Shown: piece after piece, positions 62,761 to 64,000 of the stretch
Layout of the letters: the number at the start of each line of letters is the position of its first letter
Position numbering within the stretch: position 1 is the stretch's first letter
Assembly: GCF_000381885.1 (NCBI RefSeq)
Contig: NZ_KB907215.1
Location: 1 to 64,000 of the forward strand
Direction of reading: 5' to 3'
DNA length: 64,000 bases
Source of the DNA: Actinomadura atramentaria DSM 43919
GTDB lineage: Bacteria > Actinomycetota > Actinomycetes > Streptosporangiales > Streptosporangiaceae
The notes under the pieces: generated by a model
The model's input: the letters and a program-made list of their open reading frames with translations, nothing else
Told to the model about the DNA's origin: nothing
The model's database searches: none
Program-made: the position numbers and the translations under genes

Positions 62761-63254
62761 TGCGCGCGGCGGACATCGGCGGCGTCCACATCAAGTACCT
62801 GCACCATTGCGAACGCCAACTCTGGCTGTTCGCCCGGGGATTCCGCCCCGAGTTCCTGAGCGCCGCCGTCCAACTGGGCGAGGCGGTCCACGAGACGTCG
62901 TACCGGCGTGATTCCCCGGTGGACCTGGGCGCGGCACAGCTCGACCATCTCGACGGCGCGCACTGGGTTCACGAAGTCAAGTCGTCGAACCGGCCGAGCG
63001 ACGCGGACCGGGCGCAGGTCGTCCACTACTGCTTCCGACTACACGAGATCGGCGTCCCGGCCGCGGGCGGAATCCTCAAATACCCGAAGACCCGGCGCAC
63101 CGAGAAAGTCGTCTACGGTCCGGCCGAGCAAGAACAGGCCGTGGCCGACATCGACCGCGCGTTGGCCGTCGCGCACCAATCCCGACCGCCGTCCCGCCGG
63201 GCGCGTTCCGCCTGCCGGGGATGCGGCTATTTCGACTACTGCTGGAGCGAATGA
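62760..63254 (+). CDS. cas4: Adaptation exonuclease Cas4
   Basis: 164 residues, the short Cas4 form. The iron-sulfur cysteines are Cys17 (HHCERQLW) and Cys152, Cys155, Cys161 (CRGCGYFDYC). The PD-(D/E)xK core includes LGEAVHETSYR, LDGAHWVHEVKSS and VVHYCFRLHE. It trims prespacers and defines their orientation for integration by Cas1-Cas2. It overlaps cas3 and cas1. Confidence 0.94.
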   Translation: MRAADIGGVHIKYLHHCERQLWLFARGFRPEFLSAAVQLGEAVHETSYRRDSPVDLGAAQLDHLDGAHWVHEVKSSNRPSDADRAQVVHYCFRLHEIGVPAAGGILKYPKTRRTEKVVYGPAEQEQAVADIDRALAVAHQSRPPSRRARSACRGCGYFDYCWSE

Positions 63255-64000
63255 TGCCGACCGCGTCCCGCACCTACTGGCTGACCGGCGCGTGCCGTAT
63301 CCGGCGCAAGGACCAGTCGCTTCTGATCGAACGGGAATCGGGCGGGAAAGTCCACGTCCCCGTCACCGACGTCCGCGACATCGTGGCGTGCTCGCCGGTC
63401 GAGGTGAACACCGCCGTCACGTCCCTGTTGAACCGGCACCGCATCAACATTCACCTGCTCGGCCATTACGGCGACTACGCGGGTTCGCTGCTGACGTCCG
63501 ACGTGAGCACGTCCGGTGAAACGGTCCTCGCGCAGGCGCGCGTCGCGATGGACGCCGACGCCTCGCTGGGAATCGCCCGCGACATCGTCGTCGCGACGGC
63601 CCACAACGTCCGCCGTGTCCTCGACCGGGAACTGCTCGCCGCACCCTACGAAACGCTCAAGAAGAACGCGGCTACCGCGACGACGACCCAGGAGCTGATG
63701 AACGTGGAGGGCAACTTCCGCCGTTCCGCCTGGGCCGTCCTCGACACGAAACTGCCGGACTGGCTCCAACTGAACGGCCGTTCCCGCCGCCCGCCGAAGA
63801 ACGCCGGGAACGCCTTCATCTCCTACGCGAACGGCATGACCTACACGCGCGTCCTGACGGCCCTCCGGCTGACGCCCCTCCACACCGGAATCGGCTTCCT
63901 GCACAGCACGATGGAACGCCACCGGCACACCCTGGTCCTCGACCTGTACGAGACGTTCCGCCCGCTGTTCGCCGAACGGCTCCTGCTGCGCCTCGCCAAC
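63251..64000 (+). CDS. cas1: CRISPR integrase Cas1, cut by the window end
   Basis: The frame opens at ATGATG (63251), overlapping the cas4 stop, and stays open for 250 codons to the last base. N-terminal beta domain: TYWLTGACRIRRKDQSLLIE; catalytic part: MNVEGNFRRSAW (metal Glu), GIGFLHSTMERHRHTLVLDL (metal His and Asp) then YETFRPLFAERLLLR. These are the Cas1 active-site motifs. About 80 more residues are expected. cas2 and the CRISPR array should follow beyond the window. Confidence 0.95.
   Translation, partial: MMPTASRTYWLTGACRIRRKDQSLLIERESGGKVHVPVTDVRDIVACSPVEVNTAVTSLLNRHRINIHLLGHYGDYAGSLLTSDVSTSGETVLAQARVAMDADASLGIARDIVVATAHNVRRVLDRELLAAPYETLKKNAATATTTQELMNVEGNFRRSAWAVLDTKLPDWLQLNGRSRRPPKNAGNAFISYANGMTYTRVLTALRLTPLHTGIGFLHSTMERHRHTLVLDLYETFRPLFAERLLLRLAN

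Overview
The window is high-GC DNA (strong G/C bias at third codon positions, many GTG starts, GGAGG-type ribosome binding sites, ATGA/GTGA gene overlaps). It carries typical actinomycete genes: a DUF3263 protein, a mycosin-like subtilase, a DUF485/ActP pair, an MMPL transporter, a PadR regulator and a large Pro-rich Ser/Thr kinase. I infer a filamentous actinobacterium of the Streptosporangiales/Thermomonosporaceae kind (Actinomadura-like). The genus is a guess from gene content, not a measured placement.

Layout. (1) 1-18,900 is mostly core chromosome: a SAM-riboswitch-led thrC plus sulfur-carrier operon, trehalose synthesis genes (otsA, and otsB with a DUF3263 gene), an ECF-type sigma factor divergent from a Ser/Thr kinase, PadR and MarR regulators, a membrane subtilase, an acetate symporter with its DUF485 partner, a metallopeptidase and tRNA-Thr(TGT). 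Between these lie four copies of an intergenic repeat family and a G-rich noncoding tandem repeat. (2) 19,033-21,174 encodes an MMPL exporter, followed by 690 bp without a gene that contains two close inverted repeats. (3) 21,864-35,241 holds fifteen same-strand, mostly overlapping genes that look like one biosynthetic cluster. They encode a FAAL-like acyl-AMP ligase, an acyltransferase-like protein, an ACP, an ABC exporter, a short P450, an FMN oxidase, a polysaccharide deacetylase, a GT2, a sulfotransferase, a nucleotide-sugar dehydrogenase, a Gfo/Idh oxidoreductase, two TIM-barrel sugar isomerase-like proteins and a VOC protein. The product is unknown; an acylated, sulfated, uronic-acid-containing glycoconjugate would fit. 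(4) 35,410-43,405 holds secreted or cell-surface enzymes: a divergent subtilase with an FG-GAP propeller, an antigen-85-like esterase, a Zn-ribbon methyltransferase and a GH5 hydrolase.

(5) 43,506-64,000 is the most interesting part, a composite CRISPR-Cas island. On the minus strand runs a type III-D-like operon: HD-less cas10 with an intact GGDD, a Csx10-like RAMP, a two-domain Cas7-like RAMP, Csx19, a TIGR03986-like RAMP with a 104-residue Gly/Arg tail, and a protein with two CARF-like motifs and a C-terminal HEPN motif. Divergent from cas10 is a gene for a predicted two-TM protein with a C-terminal SAVED-like domain. Both divergent genes carry the same ~26-bp element just upstream of their start codons, which ties the membrane protein to the CRISPR system. 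Next comes a type I-B (Tneap-like) operon, cas6-cas8-cas7-cas5-cas3-cas4-cas1, with cas1 cut by the window end. No CRISPR array is inside the window; it probably lies beyond position 64,000. The proposed logic is as follows: one Cas6 and one adaptation module serve both interference complexes; Cas10 makes cyclic oligoadenylate; and two effectors, an RNase and a membrane protein, read the signal.
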